A stretch of 64,000 nt of DNA from Cedecea lapagei (GTDB lineage: Bacteria; Pseudomonadota; Gammaproteobacteria; Enterobacterales; Enterobacteriaceae). Under the pieces are notes generated by a model, which saw nothing but the letters and a program-made list of their open reading frames with translations, searched no databases and was not told the DNA's origin. A program made the translations under genes and the position numbers. Each line of letters starts with the position of its first letter. Position 1 is the stretch's first letter. The DNA lies in assembly GCF_900635955.1 (NCBI RefSeq), contig NZ_LR134201.1:2852001-2916000 (forward strand). Reading direction: 5' to 3'. Positions 7,974-17,108 of this stretch are shown piece by piece.

Positions 7974-10900
7974 ATGAAAAGAATGTTAATTAACGCAACT
8001 CAGCAAGAAGAGTTGCGTGTCGCCCTTGTAGATGGGCAGCGTCTGTACGATCTGGACATTGAAAGCCCGGGACACGAACAGAAGAAAGCAAACATCTATA
8101 AAGGCAAAATCACCCGTATTGAACCTAGTCTGGAAGCGGCGTTTGTTGATTATGGCGCAGAGAGACACGGTTTCCTTCCTCTGAAAGAGATCGCCCGCGA
8201 ATACTTCCCTTCGAATTACGCTTCCCACGGCCGCCCGAACATCAAAGACGTTCTGCGCGAAGGCCAGGAAGTGATCGTCCAGATTGATAAAGAAGAGCGC
8301 GGTAACAAAGGCGCAGCCTTAACGACCTTTATCAGCCTGGCGGGCAGCTATCTGGTGCTGATGCCAAACAATCCTCGCGCTGGCGGAATTTCTCGCCGCA
8401 TCGAAGGGGATGACCGTACCGAATTAAAAGAAGCGCTTTCTTCCCTTGAACTGCCGGACGGTATGGGCCTTATCGTCCGTACCGCAGGCGTGGGTAAATC
8501 TGCAGAAGCGCTGCAGTGGGATCTGAGCTTCCGCCTGAAGCACTGGGAAGCTATCCAGAAAGCCGCTGAAAACCGCCCTGCTCCGTTCCTGATCCACCAG
8601 GAAAGCAACGTTATCGTTCGCGCCTTCCGCGACTACCTGCGCCAGGACATCGGCGAAATCCTGATCGACAACCCGAAAGTCCTTGAGCTGGCTCGTCAGC
8701 ACATCGCCGCGCTGGGCCGTCCGGATTTCAGCAGCAAAATTAAGCTCTACACCGGTGAAATCCCGCTGTTCAGCCACTACCAGATTGAGTCGCAGATCGA
8801 GTCCGCTTTCCAGCGCGAAGTTCGTCTGCCGTCCGGTGGCTCTATCGTTATTGATACCACCGAAGCCCTGACCGCCATCGACATCAACTCCGCGCGAGCA
8901 ACCCGCGGCGGCGATATCGAAGAAACCGCCTTCAACACTAACCTTGAAGCGGCCGATGAAATTGCACGCCAGCTGCGCCTGCGCGACCTTGGCGGCCTGA
9001 TCGTTATCGACTTCATCGACATGACGCCGGTTCGCCACCAGCGCGCGGTTGAAAACCGTCTGCGTGAAGCGGTACGCCAGGACAGAGCGCGTATTCAGAT
9101 CAGCCACATTTCGCGTTTCGGCCTGCTGGAGATGTCGCGTCAGCGTCTGAGCCCGTCTCTCGGCGAGTCCAGCCACCACGTCTGCCCTCGCTGTAGCGGT
9201 ACCGGCACCATTCGTGATAACGAATCCCTGTCGCTCTCCATTCTGCGCCTGATTGAAGAAGAAGCGCTGAAAGAGAACACCAAAGAAGTTCACGCTATCG
9301 TCCCCGTGCCGATTGCCTCTTACCTGCTAAACGAAAAACGTGATGCGGTAAGCGCGATTGAAAAACGCCAGGGCGGCGTGCGCGCGATTATCGTGCCAAA
9401 CGATCAGATGGAAACACCGCATTACTCCGTGCTGCGCGTGCGTAAAGGCGAAGAAACCCAGACTCTTAGCTACATGTTGCCTAAGCTGCATGAAGAAGAG
9501 ATGGCGATGCCTTCCGACGAAGAATACACCGAACGTAAGCGCCCTGAGCAACCTGCTCTGGCTACTTTCGTCATGCCGGAAGTGCCGCCTGCCCCTCAGG
9601 AAACTGCTGCCGCTCAGCCTGTCGTTACGGCCGCTAAGCCAGCCGCAGTGAAGCCTAAAGCGGATGCCGCAGAGCAGCCAGGCCTGGTTAGCCGCTTCTT
9701 CTCAGCGCTGAAAAAACTCTTCGCCGGCGACACCGCCGTGGCCGAAGTGAAAGAAGTGAAGGAAGAAAAAGCCGCGGGCTCTGACAACCAGCGTCAGGAT
9801 CGCCGTAATAACAACCGCCGTCAGAACAACCGCCGCGATCGTGGCGAGCGTAATGAGCGCGGAGACCGCAACAACCGCGATCGCGACAACCGTGAAAATC
9901 GTAATAACCGCGACGATCGGAACGGCGAAGTTCGTGAAGCTCGCGAGCCGCGTGAAGGCCGTGAGGATAACCGCCGCAACCGCCGTAACGGGCAGCAGCA
10001 GAATGTGGAATCCCGCGAAGTTCGCCAGAACGTTGCAGCCCCGGTAGACGATGCGGAGAAACCGCAAAAGTCCCGTGACGAGCAACAGCCGCGTCGCGAG
10101 CGCAACCGCCGCCGCTCTGATGAAAAACGTCAGGCGCAGCAGGAAGTGAAAGCGCTGCAGCAGGATAACGTTGTTGAGCAGGAAGCCGAGCAGGAAGAGC
10201 GTACTCAGGTCATGCAGCGCCGCAAACCGCGCCAGCTGAGCCAGAAAGTTCGCTTCGAATCTGCTGATGCGCCTGCTGTAGAAGAGACGCAGATCGCTCA
10301 GGCAAGCACCGAACTGGCAACGATTCCGCTGCCAGCGGTAGTAGATGAAGCTGTTAACGTAGAGCATCAGGATGAGAACGCAGACAATCGTGAAACTGCC
10401 GGTATGCCGCGTCGTTCACGTCGCTCACCTCGTCACCTGCGCGTGAGCGGCCAGCGCCGTCGTCGTTACCGTGATGAGCGTTACCCGTCCGTGTCTCCAA
10501 TGCCGTTAGCCACTGCGTGTGCATCCCCGGAACTGGCATCAGGTAAAGTGTTTATCACCTACCCGGTTGCTCGCTCCCACGATCAGGTTGCTCAGGAAGA
10601 GGTCTTCCAGTCGCACGAAGAAGTTCAGCACACTAACGTTGCTGAGGCAGCGGCCGCTGAAGCCGTAGCCCCTGTTGCCGATGTGCAGATTGGCGAACCC
10701 GTGAAAGCTGAAGAAACCGTTGTGGCGCCTGTTGCAGTAGAAACCGCGCATCCGGAAGTCATCGAGACGCCGGTGACCGAACAGCCACAGCTGATTGCGG
10801 CAGCGGACGAAGTCGTCGCCGAAGAAATCGTTGAACAAGCTGAGCCTGTAGAGGAAGAGGCCGTTCAACCGGTTGCGGAAGTCAGCGAACCGGCTCCGGC

Positions 10901-11195
10901 TGCTGTAGAAGCGCCTGCCGCGGTCGTAGAAGAGGTGAAACCTGTTGTTGAAGCGGCCCCTGCTGTAGAGGCGTCGCCGGTGAAACAAGAAGTTAAAGCC
11001 GAAGCACCTGTCGCAGCGAAACACGCTACGGCGCCTATGACCCGCGCTCCGGCTCCGGCATACACCCCTGAAGCTCCTCGCAATAGCGAATGGGTTCGCC
11101 CGTCCTTCGATTTTAGCGGTAAAGGTTCCGCCGGCGGCCATAGCGCCAGCCACCAGGCTACTGCGCCAGCCACAAGGCCAACAAAAGCGGATTAA
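7974..11195 (+). CDS. rne: Ribonuclease E
   Basis: A 1073-residue endoribonuclease and degradosome scaffold. The catalytic half (about 1-530) is nearly identical to E. coli: S1 domain (KANIYKGKITRIEPSLEAAF), DNase I-like domain with AIDINSARATRGG and IVIDFIDM carrying the metal-binding aspartates, and the zinc link CPRC near residue 404. The C-terminal half is low-complexity: an Arg/Asn/Asp-rich RNA-binding stretch (about 600-720), an MPRRSRRSPRHLRVSGQRRRR arginine-rich segment near residue 805, then a long acidic Ala/Val/Glu/Pro-rich region, ending in a tail like the PNPase-binding site of E. coli. A strong terminator follows. Confidence 0.98.
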   Translation: MKRMLINATQQEELRVALVDGQRLYDLDIESPGHEQKKANIYKGKITRIEPSLEAAFVDYGAERHGFLPLKEIAREYFPSNYASHGRPNIKDVLREGQEVIVQIDKEERGNKGAALTTFISLAGSYLVLMPNNPRAGGISRRIEGDDRTELKEALSSLELPDGMGLIVRTAGVGKSAEALQWDLSFRLKHWEAIQKAAENRPAPFLIHQESNVIVRAFRDYLRQDIGEILIDNPKVLELARQHIAALGRPDFSSKIKLYTGEIPLFSHYQIESQIESAFQREVRLPSGGSIVIDTTEALTAIDINSARATRGGDIEETAFNTNLEAADEIARQLRLRDLGGLIVIDFIDMTPVRHQRAVENRLREAVRQDRARIQISHISRFGLLEMSRQRLSPSLGESSHHVCPRCSGTGTIRDNESLSLSILRLIEEEALKENTKEVHAIVPVPIASYLLNEKRDAVSAIEKRQGGVRAIIVPNDQMETPHYSVLRVRKGEETQTLSYMLPKLHEEEMAMPSDEEYTERKRPEQPALATFVMPEVPPAPQETAAAQPVVTAAKPAAVKPKADAAEQPGLVSRFFSALKKLFAGDTAVAEVKEVKEEKAAGSDNQRQDRRNNNRRQNNRRDRGERNERGDRNNRDRDNRENRNNRDDRNGEVREAREPREGREDNRRNRRNGQQQNVESREVRQNVAAPVDDAEKPQKSRDEQQPRRERNRRRSDEKRQAQQEVKALQQDNVVEQEAEQEERTQVMQRRKPRQLSQKVRFESADAPAVEETQIAQASTELATIPLPAVVDEAVNVEHQDENADNRETAGMPRRSRRSPRHLRVSGQRRRRYRDERYPSVSPMPLATACASPELASGKVFITYPVARSHDQVAQEEVFQSHEEVQHTNVAEAAAAEAVAPVADVQIGEPVKAEETVVAPVAVETAHPEVIETPVTEQPQLIAAADEVVAEEIVEQAEPVEEEAVQPVAEVSEPAPAAVEAPAAVVEEVKPVVEAAPAVEASPVKQEVKAEAPVAAKHATAPMTRAPAPAYTPEAPRNSEWVRPSFDFSGKGSAGGHSASHQATAPATRPTKAD

Positions 11196-11210
11196 CCTCC
11201 GCGTAGCCTC

Positions 11211-11241
11211 AAAAGCCGGTCTGCTGACCGGCTTTTTTTTT
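11211..11241 (+). terminator. Rho-independent terminator of rne
   Basis: The stem AAAGCCGGTC / GACCGGCTTT with a TGCT loop is followed by nine T, 16 bases after the rne stop. Confidence 0.9.
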
Positions 11242-11285
11242 GCCCGCCGTCAGATACTTATAACGAAGTAGAGATCTACCCCTTA

Positions 11286-11308
11286 AAGATGCATTTAAAA
11301 TGCACATT
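11286..11308. promoter_or_regulatory. NsrR operator (nitric-oxide-responsive)
   Basis: Two 11-base half-sites, AAGATGCATTT and AAATGCACATT, separated by one A, form the 11-1-11 palindrome of enterobacterial NsrR sites. Only the outer part of the right half deviates. Heptamers fitting the NarL pattern TACYYMT (TACTTAT near 11255, TACCCCT near 11277) lie just upstream. Both regulators control yeaR-yoaG in E. coli, and the same genes follow here. Confidence 0.8.
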
Positions 11309-11371
11309 ATGATAAACGCCACGACCATTTGTATGATGTAATACTTGCATACCCCATTGAGGAGAAACACC

Positions 11372-11698
11372 ATGCTCCCGATCCCCGCCAACTGCATACA
11401 CACCCGCTCGTCCCCTTTCTGGGACAAAGCGTCTGCTCCGGCAGGCCTTTTTCAACGTCATCTCGATAAAGGCACCCGCCAGGGCGTTTATCCACGCCTG
11501 AGCGTAATGCGAGGTAAAGTCCGCTATCTGGGCTATGCCGATGCCACAACGCCGGAGCCGGAAACAGAGCTGATTATAGAAGCGGGTCACTTCGGCGTCT
11601 TTCCGCCGGAGAAATGGCATCATCTGGAGCTCATCACCGACGATGCCGTGTTCAATATCGACTTTTTTGTCGCCCCGGAAGTCCTCCGCTCAATGTAA
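11372..11698 (+). CDS. yeaR: YeaR-like DUF1971 protein, first copy
   Basis: A 108-residue cupin-like protein of the DUF1971 family, related to E. coli YeaR and to the N-terminal domain of some TehB tellurite-resistance proteins. Visible landmarks are IHTRSSPFWDK near the start, GVYPRLSVMRGKVRYLGYAD, and FGVFPPEKWHHLEL with conserved His residues, ending FNIDFFVAPEVL. The start at 11372 has GAGGAG at good spacing. In E. coli, yeaR-yoaG is induced by nitrate and nitric oxide, but the biochemical function is not established. Here it follows an NsrR operator and leads a three-gene operon with a second YeaR copy and YoaG. Confidence 0.88.
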   Translation: MLPIPANCIHTRSSPFWDKASAPAGLFQRHLDKGTRQGVYPRLSVMRGKVRYLGYADATTPEPETELIIEAGHFGVFPPEKWHHLELITDDAVFNIDFFVAPEVLRSM

Positions 11699-11717
11699 CG
11701 ACAGAAGGAATCTTATT

Positions 11718-12074
11718 ATGCTGACCATTCCACAATCTTATCTGCATACCCGTGCAACGCCGTTCTGGACCAAAGAGACCGCACCTGCCGCCTTATTCAA
11801 CCACCACAACACCAAAGCCGGCGTTTTTGGTCGACTCTCCGTGATGCAGGGTGCGGTGAAATATTTTGGCTTCCCGGACGCGGATGCCACGATCCCCGAT
11901 GTGGAAATTGTTATCGAGGCCGGGGCCTTTGCTATCTCCCCACCTCAGAAATGGCACCGTATTGAGCTGCTGACCGACGACACCTATTTCAATATCGACT
12001 TCTTTGCCGCCCCTGATGCAAAACTGGAAGGCATCGGCCTGGGCAAAGTGGTGAACAGCCAAAGGAACGCATAA
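11718..12074 (+). CDS. YeaR-like DUF1971 protein, second copy
   Basis: A 118-residue paralogue of the preceding protein with the same landmarks: LHTRATPFWTKETAPA, GVFGRLSVMQGAVKYFG, FAISPPQKWHRIEL and YFNIDFFAAP. It has an extra tail (DAKLEGIGLGKVVNSQRNA). The gap to the first copy is 19 bases with an AAGGAA ribosome site, and its stop overlaps the yoaG start by one base. The two copies differ at many positions, so the duplication is old or one copy was acquired separately. Function is unknown, with expected nitric-oxide/nitrate control as for yeaR. Confidence 0.87.
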   Translation: MLTIPQSYLHTRATPFWTKETAPAALFNHHNTKAGVFGRLSVMQGAVKYFGFPDADATIPDVEIVIEAGAFAISPPQKWHRIELLTDDTYFNIDFFAAPDAKLEGIGLGKVVNSQRNA

Positions 12075-12256
12075 TGGGCAAAGCAACCTATACCGTCAGC
12101 GTCACCAACAACAGCAACGGCGTCTCGGTTGATTATGAGACCGAAACTCCAATGACGCTGCTTATCCCTGACGTCGCCGCTGAAGTGGTCAAAGAGCTGG
12201 TTAATACCGTACGCGCCTATGACACGGAAGATGAACACGACGTTTGCGGCTGGTGA
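12074..12256 (+). CDS. yoaG: YoaG-like DUF1869 protein
   Basis: A 60-residue protein almost matching E. coli YoaG: MGKATYTVSVTNNSNGVSVD near the start and ending HDVCGW. The family is small and structurally beta-alpha; its function is unknown. It overlaps the upstream gene by one base (TAATG), so it is translationally coupled to the second yeaR copy. E. coli carries the same pair elsewhere on its chromosome, so its position here, between rne and flgL, is a difference in layout. It is expected to respond to nitric oxide through the NsrR site at 11286-11308. Confidence 0.9.
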   Translation: MGKATYTVSVTNNSNGVSVDYETETPMTLLIPDVAAEVVKELVNTVRAYDTEDEHDVCGW

Positions 12257-12261
12257 AACTT

Positions 12262-12295
12262 AAAAAAAAGCCCGCTCCGGGGTGCGGAAGCGGGC
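12262..12295 (-). terminator. Terminator of the flgKL operon
   Basis: On the minus strand the stem GCCCGCT / AGCGGGC is followed by eight T, 45 bases after the flgL stop. The hairpin may also slow plus-strand transcription from yoaG. Confidence 0.88.
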
Positions 12296-12340
12296 ATATA
12301 AAGCGCGTTCAGTTTCATAACGCGCCCAAATCGGTAAAGG

Positions 12341-13309
12341 CTATCGACCGTTCAGCTGGAACAGCGACATCCCCTGCATATCGGTGAACACCTTATAAGA
12401 AGCCTGCAATGCTGCCTGCTGCTGCACATAGTTAGAGACGGTGGCGGTCCAGTCTGCACCCACCAGCTGACTCATTTGATCGGTCTGCGCCAGCGCCCGC
12501 TCGCTGCCTAAATCATCCAGTTTGCTCAACTCATTGAGCTGAGTACCCAGCTCTGCACGCACGGTCGACACATTGCTCAGCGCGTTACTCAGGCCACGGT
12601 TTGTTTTTGCGACAGCATCATCAAGCGCTTTTTTACCTGCGTCATCCAGCCCCGCGGTTGGCGTCTTCAGTGCCTTGATAGCGGAATCCAGCATATTGAA
12701 GATGTTCGTTTCGCTCGGCGAGCCATCTGGCTCTGGCGTCGCGTTGCTGGAGATATGGTTGAAAACCTCATCGCCGGTATGGCCGATGGTCATAGTCCGC
12801 GCCGAGTCCACCTGCTGGGTAATCGGGATCGTCCCGCCGTTATAGGCGATGGTACCGGCGCCGCCGCTGAACGGCGCCGCTTCAGTTTTATAACCGGCAA
12901 AAATATAGCGACCATTGCCGTCAGTGCTGTTAGCGAGGTTAAGGATTTGGTTACGTATGCCTTCAAGTTCCGTGCCCAGCGAGGCACGGTCATCGTCGCT
13001 CAGCGTACCGCTACTGCCCGCCTTAACCACCTTCTCCTGAGCCGTCGTAATAGATGACGTAACCTGCTGAAGCACGCTCTCTTCCAGAGAAACCTTCTGA
13101 TTGGCAAAGGTACGCGCCAACTTGTACTGGTCATTCATCGACTGAGCCTGGGAGAGCACTACCGCCTGAGAAGCCGCAATCGGGTCATCCGACGGGCGGT
13201 TCACGCGGTTGCCGGTGCTCATCTGCTCGCCATAATTCATCCATAAACTCTGCGCGTCACTGATGCCGCGCATATTCTGGTCATACAACATTTGGGTACT
13301 GATACGCAT
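12341..13309 (-). CDS. flgL: Flagellar hook-filament junction protein FlgL
   Basis: A 322-residue protein (E. coli 317) of the flagellin-like HAP3 family. The N-terminus MRISTQMLYDQNMRGISDAQ and the C-terminus ending YKVFTDMQGMSLFQLNGR are the paired terminal helices that polymerise between FlgK and the filament. The central part is the variable exposed domain. It starts 14 bases after flgK and shares its operon, so it should depend on the sigma-28 promoter at 15022-15048 as well as on read-through. No defect is seen. Confidence 0.96.
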   Translation of the reverse strand: MRISTQMLYDQNMRGISDAQSLWMNYGEQMSTGNRVNRPSDDPIAASQAVVLSQAQSMNDQYKLARTFANQKVSLEESVLQQVTSSITTAQEKVVKAGSSGTLSDDDRASLGTELEGIRNQILNLANSTDGNGRYIFAGYKTEAAPFSGGAGTIAYNGGTIPITQQVDSARTMTIGHTGDEVFNHISSNATPEPDGSPSETNIFNMLDSAIKALKTPTAGLDDAGKKALDDAVAKTNRGLSNALSNVSTVRAELGTQLNELSKLDDLGSERALAQTDQMSQLVGADWTATVSNYVQQQAALQASYKVFTDMQGMSLFQLNGR

Positions 13310-13323
13310 AGCGCTGGCTCCCT

Positions 13324-14979
13324 TTAGCGAATGTTCAGCAAGGCATCAAACAGCGTCGATGCCGTCTGCAGGACCTGGGCGTTAGCCATGTAGTACTGCT
13401 GGTAACGCTGCAAATTGCCATACTCTTCGTCGAGGTTTACGCCGGAGATAGACTGCTGCTGCTTCGTTAGCTGCGTCACGACGTTGTCCTGGGTGGTGCT
13501 GGTCACTTTCAGGCTGGCCGTTTTATTCCCCACATCGCTGATCAGGGTCGCGTAGGCATCGTTAAAGCTCTTATTGCCTTCGATCTGCTTCGCGTTTTGC
13601 AGGTCAAGCATTGCCTGGGCGTTGCGGTTATCGCTCTTGCCCGCGGTAGGATCGCTCGCCAGCGCCAGCTTTGCCTCGTCCTTGATGGCCAGGTTCATGT
13701 TGACCACGGCATCGGAAACGGGTTTTACGGTAAAGCTTTCATTGTTGGCAGGCGTACCGCTCACGCCAACTTTCAGCCCATCAAAGTTCAGGCTCACGTT
13801 GCCGCTGGCGTCGGTGCTGGTTCCCGGATTGACGCTGGTATTGTCTGACAGGCGGGTCACTTTCCAGCTGCCGCTCACAAACTCAACCTTATAGTCGCTG
13901 GCCTGCACCTGCTTACTGTCAGTGATGTTCGCCGTAAGCTGGGTGCCGCTGGTGTTACGGCTGTTGCTCAGCACGGTTGGGCCGCCAATCGTAAACAGAT
14001 TGGTGCCTTTATCCCCGTTGGCGTCATAGCCCTGGGTATGCTGGCTGTTTAAGGATGATGCAAAAGCCTGGGCCATCTGGCCGAGACGGTTACGTGCGCT
14101 ATCCAGATCCTGCGAGCGGAAGGTAAACAGGCCGCCCAGGGAGCCGGAGCTCAGCTGGCTTTCCGGAATTTCGACTTTACCGGCGACAGGATCGACAAAC
14201 GCCACGGTCGTGCGCGACGGATCGGCGCTGGAGTTAACCGCAGCGAGCTGGTTAGCAGTATCGCCCTGCACCAGGGAGAGGCCATTGCCGATTGATACGT
14301 TATAGGTGCCGCCATCCTGGACGCTGACTTCGACGCCGACAATTTGATTAAGCTGGCTGACGAGCTGGTCGCGCTGGTCCAGCAGGTCATTCGGCGAAGA
14401 GCCCGCGCCTACGCCTTTCAGGCGAGAAATCTGGTCGTTGAGGTTCGCAATCTGCTTAGCGTAGGTGTTGATCTGATCGACGCTGCTGCTGATGGAGAGG
14501 TTGACCTGCTTATCCTGATCGCGCAGATATTGATCGGTGACCTTAAACTGGTTTACCAGACCGTCCGCTTTCCCCAGCAGGGCCTGACGTGCCGCCGGAT
14601 CCTGTGCGTTGCTGGTCAGGGTCTGCAGGCCGGAGAAAAAGTCCTGCATGGTTTTTGACAGCGAGTTGGTGGTCCCGGACAGAATGTTGTCAATTTTTGA
14701 CATCTGCTGGTACTGCGTCGACAGCCCGCTGCTCTGCGTTTGTGCCGCACGCAGCTGGTTGGTGATAAAGGAATCGTATTCACGCTGTATGCCGTTAACA
14801 TACACGCCATTGCCTATATAGCCGCCCCCGCTCAGGGTGCTTTTTGACTGAGACAGGATGGTCGTCTGGCGGGTATAGCCGTTAACGTTGTAGTTCGAAA
14901 TATTATTACCGACGGTGCTTAATGCCGACTGGGCAGCACTCAGGCCACTCATGGCGCTGTTAATCAGGCTATTGGACAT
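13324..14979 (-). CDS. flgK: Flagellar hook-associated protein FlgK
   Basis: A 551-residue HAP1 protein (E. coli 547) that forms the first junction zone on the hook. The N-terminus MSNSLINSAMSGLSAAQSAL has the rod/hook-family motif with NNISNYNVNGYTRQ, and the C-terminus NLQRYQQYYMANAQVLQTAS has the closing helix. The start at 14979 (MSNSL) is chosen by homology with an AAGGAACC ribosome site; the open frame extends nine codons further up. It heads the flgKL unit behind a sigma-28 promoter, so it belongs to the late flagellar class. Confidence 0.96.
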   Translation of the reverse strand: MSNSLINSAMSGLSAAQSALSTVGNNISNYNVNGYTRQTTILSQSKSTLSGGGYIGNGVYVNGIQREYDSFITNQLRAAQTQSSGLSTQYQQMSKIDNILSGTTNSLSKTMQDFFSGLQTLTSNAQDPAARQALLGKADGLVNQFKVTDQYLRDQDKQVNLSISSSVDQINTYAKQIANLNDQISRLKGVGAGSSPNDLLDQRDQLVSQLNQIVGVEVSVQDGGTYNVSIGNGLSLVQGDTANQLAAVNSSADPSRTTVAFVDPVAGKVEIPESQLSSGSLGGLFTFRSQDLDSARNRLGQMAQAFASSLNSQHTQGYDANGDKGTNLFTIGGPTVLSNSRNTSGTQLTANITDSKQVQASDYKVEFVSGSWKVTRLSDNTSVNPGTSTDASGNVSLNFDGLKVGVSGTPANNESFTVKPVSDAVVNMNLAIKDEAKLALASDPTAGKSDNRNAQAMLDLQNAKQIEGNKSFNDAYATLISDVGNKTASLKVTSTTQDNVVTQLTKQQQSISGVNLDEEYGNLQRYQQYYMANAQVLQTASTLFDALLNIR

Positions 14980-15021
14980 GAAGGTTCCTTGATAGCGTGT
15001 GGTCAAAGGTTCTGCTATTTA

Positions 15022-15048
15022 TTATCGGCAGCAGGCCGGGGGACTTGA
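15022..15048 (-). promoter_or_regulatory. Sigma-28 (FliA) promoter of flgKL
   Basis: On the minus strand TCAAGTCC, an 11-base spacer, then GCCGATAA, which is the exact -10 consensus and a good -35, 43 bases before the flgK start. This gives late-class expression once FlgM is exported. Confidence 0.85.
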
Positions 15049-15054
15049 GTCTCT

Positions 15055-15999
15055 TCAGAACAAATTTGACAAATCAGTGCTGTAGGCTTTGGAGACCTTG
15101 TCGCTCATAGATTTCAGCTGCTGGATCATGCCGGTCAGCTTGCGGGCGTAGTTAGGATCCGTTGCGTAACCGGCGTTTTGCAGCGCCTGTGCGCCCTGCT
15201 CCGCGGAGGCCGCGTTGGTGACGGCGGCATAGCGTGGATTTTTTGTCAGCAGCCCAACGTAGTCCGAGAGCGCTTCAAGGTATGAACTGTACACACGGAA
15301 TTTCGCTTTCACCTTCTTAGCCTCACCGTTCTCAAACTCGGTGGTGGTAATTTCAGTGGTCGGCCCTTTCCAGCCCGGCGTCGCTTTGACGCCAAACAGG
15401 TTAAAGCTCGGCTCGCCTTTTTCCGTGCGAATCTGTCGCTGCCCCCAGCCGGACTCGAGCGCCGCCTGGGCAAGAATCAGGTGATGCGGAATCCCGCTCG
15501 CCTCACTCGCCAGACGGGCAGGCAGCGAGAGCTGCGCCAGGAAGTCCTTGCTGTCTCCGCTCAGCGGCTCCTCGTTAGAAGGCGCACGCGGCACGGCCTG
15601 ACGCACCATCTGCGTCAGGGTCTGGTTCTGGTAGCTGGTGATGGTTTGCGGGTCGAGCTTCAGCGGCACCTGCCCCGCCGTCTCTGACGGCTCGGCCTGC
15701 TCACCGCTCATTTGCTTAACCATCGCATCCGCCAGCCCCAGCCCTTTTGCGCTGAGCTGCTGGGCAATCTGCTGGTCATACATGCTGGTGTACATGCGTG
15801 TGGATTCGCTGCTGAAAATTCCGTCTTTCGGCAGCGCCTCACGCATGCTTTTCAGCATCATCTGGACGAACATCCCCTCTACCTGATGCGCGACCTCTTT
15901 CAGGTTGCCTTTCGGATCCTGTCCTGCCTTCGCCTTCAAATCATTCAGCGAGTTAGCGTCAAAAGCGGCATTAGCCAGTGAGCGGGCATCGGTAAGCAT
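15055..15999 (-). CDS. flgJ: Flagellar rod assembly protein / peptidoglycan hydrolase FlgJ
   Basis: A 314-residue bifunctional protein. Residues about 1-100 form the rod-cap domain (VEGMFVQMMLKSMREALPKDG). Residues about 150-300 form a glucosaminidase-type muramidase domain (HHLILAQAALESGWGQRQI, with the catalytic Glu, and NLFGVKATPGWKG). It opens the peptidoglycan for the growing rod. The start overlaps the flgI stop by one base. It is the last gene of the flgBCDEFGHIJ operon, and the sigma-28 promoter for flgK lies just after it. Confidence 0.96.
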   Translation of the reverse strand: MLTDARSLANAAFDANSLNDLKAKAGQDPKGNLKEVAHQVEGMFVQMMLKSMREALPKDGIFSSESTRMYTSMYDQQIAQQLSAKGLGLADAMVKQMSGEQAEPSETAGQVPLKLDPQTITSYQNQTLTQMVRQAVPRAPSNEEPLSGDSKDFLAQLSLPARLASEASGIPHHLILAQAALESGWGQRQIRTEKGEPSFNLFGVKATPGWKGPTTEITTTEFENGEAKKVKAKFRVYSSYLEALSDYVGLLTKNPRYAAVTNAASAEQGAQALQNAGYATDPNYARKLTGMIQQLKSMSDKVSKAYSTDLSNLF

Positions 16000-17096
16000 C
16001 AGATGATTTCCAGTTTCGCGCGCAGGCAGCCCGCGCTTTGCATGGATTGCAGGATAGACATCAGATCGATGGGCGAAGCACCCAGAGCGTTCAGCGCACG
16101 CACCACGTTATTCAGGTTGGCGCTGGCGTTAACGCGCTGCACCGAGCCACCGCTCTGACGCAGGTCAATCTGGGTTTGCGGAGTCACCACGGTCTGACCG
16201 CCGCCAAATGGCGTATTAGGCTGGCTGACCTGGTTTTGACGGTTCACCGTAACGGACAGATTGCCCTGCGCGACGGCACAGTTATCCAGCGTGACTTCAC
16301 GGTTCATTACGACTGAGCCCGTACGGGAGTTAATCACCACGCGAGCATCCTGAACCGGCATATTCACCTCAAGGTTCTGAATATCCGCCAGCAGGCGAAC
16401 CTGCGAGCTGCCGCCGCTGGGCACGCGTATCTGAATCGTGCGGCCATCCAGCGCCGTTGCGCTACCAAAGCCGCGAGAGCGGTTGATGGTATCGGTAATC
16501 TGCTGCGCCAGGCTGAAATCGTCATCGTTAAGCTGCAGATTAAGGGTATTGCCGTTGCCGAAGGTACCGGCCAGCTCACGCTCAATGACCGCGCCGCCGG
16601 TAATACGCCCGCCGTTAAGCTGGTTCACCTGCACGCTGCTTCCGCCGGCAGCCGCGCCTGCCCCACCAACCAGCACGTTACCCTGCGCCAGGGCATAAAC
16701 CTGGTTATCCACGCCCTTAAGCGGCGTCATTAACAGCGTCCCGCCGCGCAGGCTCTTGGCGTTACCCATTGAGGAGACGACAACGTCAATGTTCTGTCCC
16801 GCTCGCGCGAATGCCGGGTATTTTGCGGTAACCATAACCGCCGCCACGTTTTTCAGCTGCATGTTGGTGCCGGTTGGCACGGTGATACCCAGCTGAGAGA
16901 GCATGTTGCTCAGGCTCTGAGTAGTAAACGGCGTCTGCGTCGTCTGGTCACCGGTACCGTCCAGTCCGACGACAAGGCCGTAACCTATCAAGGAGTTTTC
17001 ACGCACGCCCTGAACGGTTGTCAGGTCGCGGATGCGGTCGGCTGAGGCATAAGTTGTCGCCAGCAGGACTACCAGCCCAAGTAAATATTTAACCAT
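15999..17096 (-). CDS. flgI: Flagellar P-ring protein FlgI
   Basis: A 365-residue periplasmic protein with a cleavable signal peptide (LLGLVVLLATTYASA). It assembles the P ring around the rod in the peptidoglycan layer. Conserved family sequence includes RIRDLTTVQGVRENSLIGYG after the signal peptide and NALGASPIDLMSILQSMQSAGCLRAKLEII at the C-terminus, with the Cys used in the family's intramolecular disulfide. Spacing to flgH is 12 bases and the end overlaps flgJ, so it is firmly inside the operon. Confidence 0.97.
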   Translation of the reverse strand: MVKYLLGLVVLLATTYASADRIRDLTTVQGVRENSLIGYGLVVGLDGTGDQTTQTPFTTQSLSNMLSQLGITVPTGTNMQLKNVAAVMVTAKYPAFARAGQNIDVVVSSMGNAKSLRGGTLLMTPLKGVDNQVYALAQGNVLVGGAGAAAGGSSVQVNQLNGGRITGGAVIERELAGTFGNGNTLNLQLNDDDFSLAQQITDTINRSRGFGSATALDGRTIQIRVPSGGSSQVRLLADIQNLEVNMPVQDARVVINSRTGSVVMNREVTLDNCAVAQGNLSVTVNRQNQVSQPNTPFGGGQTVVTPQTQIDLRQSGGSVQRVNASANLNNVVRALNALGASPIDLMSILQSMQSAGCLRAKLEII

Positions 17097-17108
17097 GGTA
17101 CTCCTCGC

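Noticed and set aside
8424..9293. A 289-codon frame opposite rne
   Set aside because: Shadow of the conserved RNase E catalytic domain.
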